Of a DNA stretch of 64,000 nucleotides, positions 7,636-19,400 are shown in pieces. The notes under the pieces were generated by a model. The model made no database searches. It was not told the DNA's origin and saw only the letters and a program-made list of their open reading frames with translations. The stretch covers positions 62,001-126,000 of the forward strand of contig JAFWYA010000033.1 in the NCBI GenBank assembly GCA_017517815.1. The letters are read 5' to 3'. Both the position numbers and the translations under genes were made by a program. This DNA is from Clostridia bacterium (lineage in GTDB: Bacteria; Bacillota_A; Clostridia; Christensenellales; Aristaeellaceae). The first letter of the stretch is position 1, and the number at the start of each line of letters is the position of its first letter.

Positions 7636-8655
7636 TTATTCTCCGATCGCGCTGGCAAAGTAAATGACGTCCGTTACAGAACGCTCTGCCTGCGGCTTGT
7701 CGTTGTACACCTCGCCGTTGAAGGCCAGGGTGGCGCTGTTGCCGCCGTCAAGGTTATAGGCCTGCACTGCGCCAAGCTCGCTCATGATGTCGGCAAATTC
7801 CGCCATGGTCACGCCCTCGGAATCGTTGGTGCGGCCGTTGACCACCACCAGCGCATAGGTCAGCGTGCCCAGCTGGGCGATACCGGCGCGGGGGTTCTTC
7901 TGATGGGGGTCAAACTGATAGCCTTCAGGGATCTCCTGCTTTTCACCGTCGATCACAAGGCCGGGGCCAAAGAAGAAGCCATTGACGATCTCATGCTCGG
8001 ACTTGAACACGGCGATGCCTTCCTCCTGCACGTCATGGCCGCGGGGAATGATGTGGAAATCACCCAGTTCGTCGATGAGCAGCAGGTCCATGTTTTTGCT
8101 GGTCTTCTCGCGGTAGGTCTTGCCCATGCGCACGATGTAGCCAGCCTTGGTCTTGGTGTAGTAGTCGCCATTGATGGCTACGATGCCGTTATAGTTTTTG
8201 GAAATGACAGACGTATGGTTGGTGCTGGAGGAACCCATTTTCTTGCCGGCGACCGCCGTGCGGATCTGGGAGGGCGTGGCGATCTTGACATAGGCGATGA
8301 ATACGTCGCTGTCATACATGCGCTGCTTGTCCATCTCCACAATGATGGTTTCGTCACGGTAGCCGTTTTCGGTAAAGTTTTCTGCAATGGGGGTGCTGCC
8401 AGGGGCGAACAGGTCGCCGTCAAGGGCGGATACATTGGCAGCGGGCAGAATGTCGCTGAAAACAGCGTTGGCGATCACTGCGATGGGTTCACGGCGGGCT
8501 TCTTCATCAAAGAAGTCCTCCTCTTCCTCCCATAGGGCGTCGAAATAGCGTGTCTGGGCGTCCTCAGTGATGGCACCGGATGGGATGGCAAACATGAGGG
8601 ACAGAGCCAGCACGAGGGAAAGCACGGTCAGCATTCGGCTGAGCAGTTTGGACAT
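7636..8655 (-). CDS. Secreted phosphodiester glycosidase (NAGPA domain)
   Basis: The 339-residue product begins with a signal peptide (basic N-terminus, hydrophobic run, likely cleavage near SGA at residues 26-28). It then has an acidic spacer and a C-terminal NAGPA-type domain, recognised by AINGDYY, the RAGIAQLG strand, YALVVVNGR and the signature NLDGGNSATL. NAGPA domains hydrolyse sugar phosphodiester bonds, as in the human uncovering enzyme; bacterial members act outside the membrane. It is the first gene of a four-gene operon. A consensus-like -10 (TATAAT on the minus strand) lies at about 8699-8704. The C-terminus DVIYFASA is shared with the paralogue at 32931-33815. Confidence 0.82.
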   Translation of the reverse strand: MSKLLSRMLTVLSLVLALSLMFAIPSGAITEDAQTRYFDALWEEEEDFFDEEARREPIAVIANAVFSDILPAANVSALDGDLFAPGSTPIAENFTENGYRDETIIVEMDKQRMYDSDVFIAYVKIATPSQIRTAVAGKKMGSSSTNHTSVISKNYNGIVAINGDYYTKTKAGYIVRMGKTYREKTSKNMDLLLIDELGDFHIIPRGHDVQEEGIAVFKSEHEIVNGFFFGPGLVIDGEKQEIPEGYQFDPHQKNPRAGIAQLGTLTYALVVVNGRTNDSEGVTMAEFADIMSELGAVQAYNLDGGNSATLAFNGEVYNDKPQAERSVTDVIYFASAIGE

Positions 8656-8815
8656 GAAAACATCGTTCCTTTCTGGGCAAGTGCATACAAATTCAGTTTA
8701 TTATACCCTATTTATACGCGCACAGGCAAGGCTTTTGCATGTAACAGTTGTGTTTCAGCTGTGCGTTTTGCGGGTATTATCAAAGCTACACATTGAAAGC
8801 AAAGGAGAACCAGTT

Positions 8816-9274
8816 ATGCTGCAAGCCGGTATGAAAGCCCCTGATTTTACCCTGATGGATCAAAACGGCGCATCCGTCCGCCTGGCGGATTTTTTGGGAA
8901 AGAAGGTCGTGCTGTACTTTTATCCGCGCGACAACACTCCGGGCTGCACGCGGCAGGCCTGCGCGTTTGCCCAAAATTATGAAGGATTCAAAAGCCGCGA
9001 TATCGCTGTGATCGGCGTCAGCAAGGATTCGGTGGCGTCGCATCTGAAATTTGCGCAGAAAAATGATCTGCCCTTTGTGCTGCTGTCTGACCCGCAGCTG
9101 GAGGCCATTCAGGCCTACGGAGTATGGCAGGAAAAGAAAATGTACGGCAAGGTAACGATGGGCGTGGCTCGAACGACCTTTATCATCGATGAGGAAGGCG
9201 TCATTCAAAAAGTGATGCCGCGTGTGAAACCTGACACCAACGCACAGGATGTGCTCAATGCACTCGCGCAGTAA
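8816..9274 (+). CDS. bcp: Thioredoxin-dependent peroxiredoxin, Bcp/PrxQ type
   Basis: The 152-residue protein shows FTLMDQNG, YFYPRDNTPGCTRQAC with peroxidatic C44 and resolving C49 five residues later (the Bcp/PrxQ alpha-2 pattern), and GVSKDS. It reduces hydroperoxides with thioredoxin as electron donor in the cytoplasm, useful to an anaerobe exposed to oxygen. The ATG at 8816 follows AAAGGAG at good spacing; the longer frame upstream runs through the divergent promoter region. It is a single-gene unit with its own terminator. Confidence 0.93.
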   Translation: MLQAGMKAPDFTLMDQNGASVRLADFLGKKVVLYFYPRDNTPGCTRQACAFAQNYEGFKSRDIAVIGVSKDSVASHLKFAQKNDLPFVLLSDPQLEAIQAYGVWQEKKMYGKVTMGVARTTFIIDEEGVIQKVMPRVKPDTNAQDVLNALAQ

Positions 9275-9278
9275 AAAA

Positions 9279-9307
9279 GGCCCCGGCAGATGCCGGGTCC
9301 TTTTTTA
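9279..9307. terminator. Intrinsic terminator between bcp and the sortase gene
   Basis: A GC-rich stem with CCCGGCA/TGCCGGG arms sits between an A-run and a T-run, so it can serve both converging genes. Confidence 0.88.
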
Positions 9308-10204
9308 TTCTGTGCGTGCGGCCATAATCACCAGCCGGTTGGCGTTGGTGATGCCTGTGCAGGTCGAAAGGGTGATGACCTCATCCCCTGCGTCCGGCAG
9401 GACGGTGAGATCGTACTGGATGGCGTACTTTTCAACGTATGCCCGCAGACCATCCAGTTGTCCATTGTCCTTTGTCAGCTCCAGCGCGTAGCAGCGCATG
9501 CGCTCGTGATCCATCTCCATCAGCACGATGGGGATGGCCGCAAACACGCGGTAGGTGCTGCGACGCTCAAGCGTATCAAATGAGATGAGCGGATGCTGCT
9601 GAAAATACTCCTTTTCAGCGTACTGGTACAGCGTGCCGAACATGCTGCCGCTGCGCATGTTGTGGCCGTAAATGATCAGGTTTCCGCTGGGCAGTATGGG
9701 ATCGCAGCGCGCGTCTAGAAAAGGAATGCCCTCCAGAGCGTACTGCTGTTCAAAATTGCGGTGCAGGTAGTATTCGGGGTCGTGCGGTGTGTGCATCACC
9801 GGATAATCCACAGGGGTGTTTTCAATATGGATCCAGCCGATCATGTGCGGGTTTTCGTTTGCCAGAGCCGCATAGTGCGCCATAAGGGCGTCCGCTGTCG
9901 GGCGGGGTGAAGGAGAGGGCGTGGCTGTCGGACGGGGAGTAGGGCTTTGAGCTGGCGAGGGAACAGGGGTTTGGGAGGCAACTGCTGCCGGAGATGCCGT
10001 TTGAGGGGCGGTGGGCACAGCTGTCGGCGTCTGCACAGGTGAGACTGTGGGGGCAGGTGTGGTCTGCTGCTGCCGAAACTCGGCTACCTGTGACGCAAGC
10101 TGCTGATTTTGCTGCGAGGCGCGCAGAAAGCCTGCGGCATATACGCCCAGAAAGATCAGTCCTGCAACAAAACCTACAGCCAGAATGTTTCTGAGTATGC
10201 GCAT
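9305..10204 (-). CDS. Class B sortase with a long proline/threonine-rich stalk
   Basis: The 299-residue protein has an N-terminal membrane anchor (residues 5-27), a short coiled segment, a Pro/Thr/Ala-rich linker (about 48-103), then a class B sortase domain: GWIHIENTPVDYPV, LIIYGHNM with H181, TLSTC with C282 and NANRLVIM with R290. Together these are the His-Cys-Arg triad. Sortases cleave a sorting signal and link the protein to peptidoglycan. The start at 10204 has TGAAAGGAGA upstream and gives a clean membrane anchor. The gene is divergent from the giant wall-anchored protein, its most likely substrate. The stalk resembles the threonine/proline linkers of that protein. Confidence 0.88.
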   Translation of the reverse strand: MRILRNILAVGFVAGLIFLGVYAAGFLRASQQNQQLASQVAEFRQQQTTPAPTVSPVQTPTAVPTAPQTASPAAVASQTPVPSPAQSPTPRPTATPSPSPRPTADALMAHYAALANENPHMIGWIHIENTPVDYPVMHTPHDPEYYLHRNFEQQYALEGIPFLDARCDPILPSGNLIIYGHNMRSGSMFGTLYQYAEKEYFQQHPLISFDTLERRSTYRVFAAIPIVLMEMDHERMRCYALELTKDNGQLDGLRAYVEKYAIQYDLTVLPDAGDEVITLSTCTGITNANRLVIMAARTE

Positions 10205-10402
10205 ATAGGCTCTCCTTTCAGCGTTTGCTGCAGCCAGTATAACATAGATTTTGCCAAAACACCATGTTGATGTTGGGAGGCCTTTCCAATTGTTAATAGA
10301 TGTGCTACAATATAAATTGGTAGTTTGTCTAAACATGCTGTCTTTTGCCTTTTTTTGTCAAAAAGCCAGCTTCCCAATATGATGCTGAAGGAGCGTATGA
10401 CC

Positions 10403-13400
10403 ATGATGAATTTGAAAAGAGTAACGGCGCTGCTGCTTGCTGCAATGATGTTTTTTTCGCCGTTTGAAAATATGCCTTTGAGTGCATGGAACTACGCGTA
10501 TGCAGATGGTGGTTCCGGTGAAGGCACCGAACCCACGGCTGAGCCTACGGCCGAGCCCACTGCGGAACCGACCGCCGAACCTACGGCCGAACCCACTGCT
10601 GAACCGACCGCCGAGCCTACTGCTGAACCGACCGCCGAACCTACGGCTGAGCCCACTGCGGAACCGACTGCCGAACCTACTGCCGAACCCACTGCCGAAC
10701 CTACTGCTGAGCCTACGGCTGAATCCACTGCCGAACCTACGGCTGAGCCCACTGCGGAACCGACCGCCGAACCCACGGCTGAGCCCACTGCGGAACCGAC
10801 CGCCGAGCCTACGGCTGAACCCACTGCCGAACCTACTGCTGAGCCTACGGCTGAGCCCACTGCGGAACCTACTGCCGAACCCACGGCTGAGCCCACTGCC
10901 GAACCGACCGCCGAACCTACGGCTGAGCCCACTGCGGAACCGACCGCCGAGCCCACTGCCGAGCCTACCGCAGAACCCACGAGCGAACCCACTGCCACGC
11001 CTACCGCTGTGCCGACGGCCGAACCTGCCGAAGTCCCGGCTCCTCAGGTCGGCTATGCATGGCTGCGTGCCGGATCAGGCGTGTACGAAAACATTTCCCT
11101 TTCCAAGGCCAGCCGTCTGGGTACGGTTTCTGAAAACAGCGCTATTTATATCATTTCCAAGAGCGAAGGCACCGACGAATACGATACGGCACTCTTTGCA
11201 TGTTTCTACGAGGGCGAGGTGCTGTTTGCCTACGCTGCGGATACGCGCATCCGTGAAATGAGTGCGGACGACATGGCCTATTATGCGGGCACAAGCACCG
11301 GCTACGAATATGATGCCCAGCCTCTCCACCGTCTGTACATGGAGCCGCAGGCGACGGCCACACCCGAAGTAACGGCCACACCTGAACCCACCGCCACACC
11401 CGACCCCACTGCTACGCCTACGGTTGAGCCGACGCCCACCCCGACTGCCGAACCCACGCCCACGCCCGTGCCTGTGGAAACCAGGCATATTACCTTTGGC
11501 GTCAAATGGGATGACAACGAAAATGCCGATGATACCCGTCCGTCTGTGCTGGGCGTGGCCATCACGGCCCATCGTCCCCAGGGCGACGAGATCATCAGCA
11601 GCAATCAGGGCATTTTCTCTGCCGATACCAGCACGACGGTGACCTATGGCTTCATGGACGAAGCGTATGTGGCAGGCACCACTTATACCGTTTCCCTTCT
11701 GACCGGTGAGCTGCCTTTCTACTACCGTGTGATGGGCAGCGCCAGCGCGGATATAGGCGGGGACTACAACGGTGTTGTTTTCCAGCTTGCGCTGGGCAAT
11801 CCCAATCGCGGTGTAATGATGCTTGCCAAAAAGCCGGATCAGCTGACCACATGTGAATATGCGTTTAACATTCGCATCGATGCCGGTGATGCTGAAATCA
11901 CTTCCGGCATGCTGTCTCGGGAGGACATTATCAAGCTGATCAAAGTGAAGGACGATAATGTGTCCATCCATGTTGATCCGGTGGATCAGCTGAACTATCG
12001 GGTAAAGGTTAAGGCCAATGCCGACGATACGCTGACTGTCGGCATGGACGAGCTGAAGATTCAGATGCAGCAACAGGCCAACATCAAGCTGTCGCCTGAG
12101 CCCCGAAGCTTTTCTCTGCCAGAAAACGACAGTATTACGGTCGTCTACAGCCGGGCAAATGTCGATCCTGACCCCAAACCCATCGTCTCCCGTCTGATCC
12201 CCTTCTCCATCGTTTGGGATAAGCCGGAGGAATATGCTGAGCTGATCGTGCCGGATCAGCTGGCTGTGACTGCTGAAAACGGTGCGCTCAGCGGCCCGGT
12301 GATCAATGGCAGCACATGGGTTTATACGCTTACCGATGATACACCTGGAGAAAACGAGGATTATCCCGTCGTTCTGCCGGATGTTGCAGGCTTTGCCCGC
12401 AGTGCTGAGGGCACGGTCAACGTGACCGACGGACAGGTCATCACCTACAAGGCAGCTGAAAAAAAATTCAGCTTTACCGTTTCATTTGACAACAAGGGCC
12501 ACAGCGAAGCTGCGCTGGGGGATCAGGCCATTGCTGATGCCGTATCCGTCACCTGCGGCGACGTCAGCAGGACGCCCGGTGTTGCGAGGCAGGACAACGG
12601 CAGCTTTGCTGTGTCCTTTACCGGCATTGAAGGATTGGACTATACCGTGGCCATGGGCGCTGTGGACGCCGATCCTTCCGAAAATGAAGTGAAGGTTTCC
12701 GCTGTTTCTCAGGGAAGCCTTGCGGGCGGTGATCTTGCTTATACCTACACGGTGCCCGAGAAGGAATATACTTTCACCGTTTCGCTTGACGATCAGGGCC
12801 ACAGCGAAGTTTCGCTCACGGCGGATGCAGTCGCAGAAGCTGTGGCTGTCAAGTGTGGCGATGCCGTCAAAACGCCTGCGGTCGTACAGCAGGTCGACGG
12901 CAGCTTTGCCGTGTCCTTCAAGGGCGTTGAAGGAATGGGCTATTCGGTAAGCACGGCCGATATTGACATTGATTCCTCCGAAAAGGAACAGAAAATTGCT
13001 GCGACCTCCAGCGGCAGTCTTGCAGAAAACAATCTGGTCTGTACCTACACGGTTCCTGAAAAGAAATACGGCTTTACCGTTTTGTTCAGGGACAATGGCA
13101 ACACCAAAGCTGCGCTGACGGCCGAGGAAATTGCAAATGCATTGTCTGTCACCTGTAACGGCGTTACCAAGACGCCCGATGTTGCAGAGCAGGCTGACGG
13201 CAGCTTTGCTGTGTCCTTCACGGGTGTCGAAGGCTGGGACTACACCGTTTCCATGAACGGGGTGGACATCGATCCCACCGATAAGGAGTGGAAGGCCGAG
13301 GCAGTTTCCAGCGGAAGCCTCGCCGAAGGCACGCTTGCCTATACCATCACTGCGCCTCATCCGCGCAAGTTCACGCTCATGGCCAACTGGCTGAAGCAGG

Positions 13401-16400
13401 AAAACGCGCAGCAGCCTGAGATCGCTGTGACGGTTACCCGTGACGGCGAAGAAAGCTTTATCGCTGTACAAAGCAGCGAAAATCCCAACGTATATCAGGC
13501 GATGGACAACTGGCCGGTGGATGGTGCTGTTTACAGCTACTCCGTGGAAGGCTTCCACGGTTACTCGCTGACTCCGCCTGCGATGCAGAACGATCAAGCG
13601 ACGTTTACGCTCATTCAGCAGGGCGAGTACACGTTCTTCATCGACTGGAACGAAAGCGAATGGACGCAGCAGGAAGGCTTTGTCAGCCAGATCCCTGCGG
13701 TTACTGATTTTGCTTCCCTGAGCCCCTACCTGAAGCTCAACCATGATGGAACGATCAGCGTAAAAATGAATACCGCAAACGCCGTAACTTCAGTACGGGC
13801 AACGGAAGCTCTTTTCAACGCAGACGGCACTTCTTTTGAGCTTACGGCGGACTATGCTGCCAGCGTTAGCGTTGATGCGGCCTCTTCCTATACCTGGCTG
13901 TTTGATAACGGCAATGCAGGCACGCTGACTAATGGTGAACATGTCGTGGCCACGCTGGTGAAGGATGTGTCCATTCCCTTTACCGTTCGTTTCGATAAGG
14001 ACAGCGTCTATCTGCCTGAACTGTCTGTTCCCACCGGCGAGCTTACGTTTGGAACGACGGTGAACGGCAGCACAGTGAACGTTGTGAATGGCCAATATAT
14101 GCTCACGCATGAAAACGCGCAGGCTCCTGCGCAGTATGCGGTCATCCCGCCGGATGTGGATGGCTTTACTCACGACCCCAGCGTTATCCTTGCTGCAGAT
14201 GGTTCCACCGAGGTTGTTTACAAGGCGGATACGGAGGATATTACCTTCAGAGTTAAGTTCGACAGCAACGGCAATCTGCTGGCGGAAACAAGCCAATATA
14301 CCGTCGCGCAGGCAGTGGATGTCCGGTACGGGAACCAGCAGAAGAACTTTTCTGTCGGCACCCAGGATGGAATGTTTGTTGTTACGTTCAAGGGTGTCAA
14401 GGGCCTGGATTATACCGTTGTGGCTGAGGCCATGGATATTGACCCGTCCGATGCAGAATACAAGGTAATGCCCACCACCAGCGGCAGCCTTGAGACCGGC
14501 GATCTTCTTTATACCTATACCTCGCCTGCGCCCAAAACGTTTGTCATCAATGGCAAGTGGCTGGATGGCGAACCCGATGTGCCTGCCGAAGCGGCAGAAA
14601 TTACCGTAACGCGCACGGCTGGTGAAACGGAAGTCAGCCTGACGGCAAACTATGCCGACGGCAAGTGGACCGTTATTGATTACTGGCCGGTAGAAGGCGC
14701 TGAATACACCATCGATGATCAGGCGATCCCCGTGCCTGACGGCTATGTGTATCAGGGTTCGGATCTGACGCTTGGTGATGAAAACGAGATCACCTTCCTG
14801 AAACAGACGGATTTTGATTTTTCCATCAAATGGCTTGACAGCGGCAGCGAAGATGCGCGTCCTCAGATCACTGCTGAAAACATCAGCACGTATTTCACGC
14901 TGTACCGCAAAACGGAAACCGGTGATGCAGAAGTGGTCGGCTGGGACGGTGTTAAGACAGACGGCAGCGCCTTCAGCCTGAAGGATCTGCCCGCAGCCAA
15001 TGAGAATGATGAGGCTTACCAGTACTATGCCGTCGCGACCGATATGCTGCAAAGCACCAGTGCTGATCTGGGCGAGTACACGCACACCTATCCGGAAGGC
15101 CAGTCTGTGCTGTATGACGGCGACGAACTCACCAGCGAGCTGAGTAAAACCTTCACCTTTGTGCTCACCTGGGACGACAAGGGATATACGGACCTGCGCC
15201 CCACGGCTCCGGAGCTGAGCCTGAACTGCAATGGCGATGCGGCTGCAAGCTACACCCTCACCGGACCGGATGCAAACTGGCAGTACACCGTTGTGGTGCG
15301 TCAGCCTGATGCAGACGGTGAATATACCATCAATGCCGGCGATGTGAATTACTTTGATCCGGAGGTGGAGTCTGCTCCCGTCAGCCTGACCGACAGCACC
15401 AGCAACGTGGTCGCCTATGTGGCGGATGAACAGGAAATTCCGCTGTATACGATCAGTGTTACGGTCGACAAAGGCATCAATGAATATGTGCCTACAATCA
15501 CTCCTGAAGAGATCAAGGCTTTGATCGGCCTTGAGGACACAGTGGCGGCTTCCAAGCTGGAACTGCAGTCGACCGCTAAAGAGGGTGCAAAAACCATCTA
15601 TACCTACCAGTTCCACGGTGTGCAGCAGTCCTACAGCGTTGAAATGGGCAAACTGACCGTGGCAGACGACGTATCCTGCTTTGTGCCGCATGAGCACAGC
15701 GCTGTGCTTACGCCCGATAAAATAACGGCCTCCTTCACCTATACCGCCATTCCTGATAACACCGTCAAATACCAGATCAACTGGAATGACAACAACAACT
15801 CTCACGGCTACCGTCCCGGCACGGATGAGCCTGTGTTTGAACTGCAGTTTAAGGATCCCGACGGCGAGTGGACGACCATTACCGGCGTAACTGTTGTGGA
15901 AAATGGCAACAGCTGGTCTGTTGAGTATGTCGACAAGCTTCCAGAATCTGCGAACCGTGAGTACCAGATCATCCTGAAGGACCAGCCGGAGTATCAGGGC
16001 CTTGAGGGAGCAGGGGTAAGCGGCCTGGTGGTGAAGCCTGCTGTTTCCACCGACCCCGGTTCTATGAAAGATATTCCTGTAACCACCTATCAAAAGCCCG
16101 AACCGCAGACCGTTGTGTTTGAGATCGACTGGAACGATGGCCTGGATCAGTTTGGCACACGTCCTGAGTCGTCTGAACTGGACTGGTGGATCGAGTACTA
16201 TGATGAGGAAAGCGCCAGCTGGAAGAAGCTGGAGGACCTCAACGCCGATAATACGGCCGACGCCGCCATCAGCTATCAGATTACCGGCTCCAGCCCGTCC
16301 ACCTGGGTGTGTTCCTTCACCGACGAGTGGCCGCTTGACCGCCAGTACCGTGTGGCCAACGCCGCCCCGCATAACGATGCATCCACGCCCAACAAGGATT

Positions 16401-19400
16401 ACATGTTCACCGGCGATCCGCTGCCTGCAGCGCAGGAGGCCCGCACGTTTGAACTCAACGTTGATCAGACGGATCCGACAGTCATCTCCTTTACCGCGCT
16501 GAAGGACTTTACCTTTGACGTGGAATGGAACGACCATTCCGGTGAGGCGGCGCGTCCGAAGCTCAGCCCGGATACGATGGATACATATTTCACGCTGGGT
16601 TATGACTGCGGCGGCACCAGCGGCGCCCTGAGCTGGGCTGCCGGCGACACGACGACCTCCACAGTTGAAAACGCTGACCACAGCCCGCACGCCACCACCC
16701 AGGTGGTGGGCGGCAGCCTGCCTGCGTTTAATGCTGACGGCCTGCCCTATACCTATTATGCCAAGCCCACAGAGGGCTACGTCAGTCAGAACAAGACCCT
16801 CGGTGAGTATGAACACGAGGTAAAGAACCCCGGCAACTATGTCAACGATACCTCCAGGGTATACGACAGCGGTGCAATCGAAAGCACGCTGAAGGGCACC
16901 ACCACTTTCCAAATCACCAAGAAATGGCTGGATGAGGAAAATACCGCGCGTCCCACGGTAGAGTTCCGTCTTTTCCGCTTTGCTGTGGACCGCGGCCATG
17001 ACGTGTCGGCGCTGTCGCCTGTGCCCGGCGCATCGGTGCTGGTGATCCCCGGCGGCGAAAAGCTCAGGGATGAGAATGGCAATATCATCAACAGCGAAGA
17101 AGTGCAGCTGAAGGATGCCAGCGGCAATCCTGTTGTGCTGGACCGTTATGATGAAAACGGACATGAGTATGTCTATTACGCATACGAAAGCCTGAACCCC
17201 ATCGGTCATTACAAGAGCTACATCGACAACGGCACGCTGCCGGAGGGCGTTAAGTCAGATAGCGCAGGCGGTACGCAGTATGTGTTCAACAACGCTGTTG
17301 TCACCAACAAGCTGGATCATCCTGCCAATCCCAAGGTGACCAAGAAATTCATCGCTCCGGCCATTCAGGGCATGGATATGAATTCCACCGTTACCTTTGA
17401 ACTGCAGCGCAGGCTGGCCGGTTCGGAAGATGAATGGGTCAAGGTGGATCTTGGTGAAAACGGCGGCGTGTACGGCGGCTTTACCTCCGAAAAGATGACC
17501 CAGACCTTCACCGAGGCCAATCAGCCGCTGTATGATGAACGGGGCGATATGTATGAATACCGTTTTATCGAAACCGGCATGTCGCTGACCATCAACAATA
17601 AAACCGTGTCCAGCGAATCGGGCGCGGTGCCTTCCCCCGAAGAGATTAAGGAGGGCAAGAATGAGTACCAAGTGGGCGACCATATCTTCATCATCGAGTA
17701 TGGTGAGCAGGATGGCGTACCACTGGTCAAAAATACGCTCAAGGGTGAAACCAAGCTGCGCATTGTCAAGGACTGGAATGCCGATCTGCCCGACGGTGCG
17801 ATCGGTACCATCACCATTCACATGACGTGCCGCAGCGACGACCCCGAGAGGAATACCGATGACGAAGACTTTATAGTAAAGGAGGCGCATCTGGGCGAAA
17901 CATCCAGCACGGTCACTGCGTCCATCTCCGGCACCGATCTGGTGCTTGAGGGCAGCGGCGACTTTGAGTACCTGCTTACCAAACTGCCGCGCTATGACGA
18001 AAAGGGTTATCTGTACACCTATTACATCAAAGAAATCAGCTGCAGCGTTACTGCGGCTGACGGATCGAAACCGGATTATTCTTTCAAGGACCTCACCTAC
18101 GACGAGCCGGTCAATGAGCCCAAGACGGCTACCCTGCTCAATGTGGCGACAGGCAACGGCGGCACTGAACTGTCCTTCGAAGTGGAAAAGGTGTGGAATG
18201 ACGACGGCGATGCAGAACACCGCGGTCCCGTGCGCCTGCAGCTGAGCTATACAAAGCCTGCGACACAGGAAACTGAGGTTGTTGCTACGCTCGGCATGAA
18301 TCCCTATGCCATCAGCACCTTCTCGCTTACGCCTGAAGCGGGCACCACCGACATCTACGTCATCGATGAGGATACCCAGTGGTGGGGACTGATCAAGCAT
18401 TATGTCAGCCCGGATGAACTGGCTGCTGACCCGGGCAGGGGAGAGAGGAAAAACTATCACATTAAAGAGCTTTCCATCGATCGATTTACACCTAATGAGT
18501 TCGGTATCATTCAAACCGATGAGCATTACTATACTGTTGGTTATGTGACTGATCTTCCCGGCCGTGTCAGCGGCGCAGGCAGCCTGACCCGCATCATCAA
18601 CACCCGTGTGGGTGATGTGACGATTAACGTGACCAAAAACTGGTATCTGGGCGACCTGATGCTGAAATTCCCGAATCTGACAGGATTGGAAGCGGTGTTC
18701 GACGTTTACGCCAACGGCGTGAAGATCGACGACAGCAACTATACCAGCTACTTCTACACCACCGTCGATGCGGAAGGCAATGCCATTGCCAATCCTGTAA
18801 CGGCAGACAGCGTTTCCATCCATGTGCCGTATACGGCGAATGTGGCAGTGCAGGGTACCGGCTCCATCGGCCCGCTGCGCAAGTATGATAATCAGGGCCG
18901 CTTCATCAACTATACCGTTGTGGAAAGCAAGATCCTCTATAACGGTCAGGATGTCACGACGGGCCTGACCCTCAACCTCAACGGTGAGGATGTGTACTTC
19001 CCCATTGCCCGTTCTGCCGGTGCGCAGGAACACACGGTGGGCGAACAGCACACCAATGACACCATCAGCCGCGACTTTACCAACCTGCTGGCATCCAGCG
19101 AAAACCTGTTTGTCAACAAGGTATGGCGCGATCCCGGCAATGTAAAGCGTCCGGATATCATCCTCAGGCTGTACCGTACGATGGACATGAATCTGGACGG
19201 AAAGCCGGATGCAGACCAGACCTATCAGCATGTAGCGGACCTGAAATGGAGCACTGGCACTGAACAAAACCGCTGGCACTGGCATTGTGGTTTTGGCAGC
19301 TTCCCGCTGTACAACGAGTACGGTTACAAGTATATCTACTTTGTGGAAGAGGAAATTGCTCAGAGCGGCACGCTGTACCAAACCAGCTACTACAACGGCG

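Noticed and set aside
10529..10995. CRISPR-like or minisatellite array
   Set aside because: The 12-bp units are contiguous, in frame and encode a stalk; there are no spacers.
10492..10998. AVGS repeat protein on the minus strand
   Set aside because: It is the exact reverse reading of the EPTA repeat; no ribosome site or separate support.
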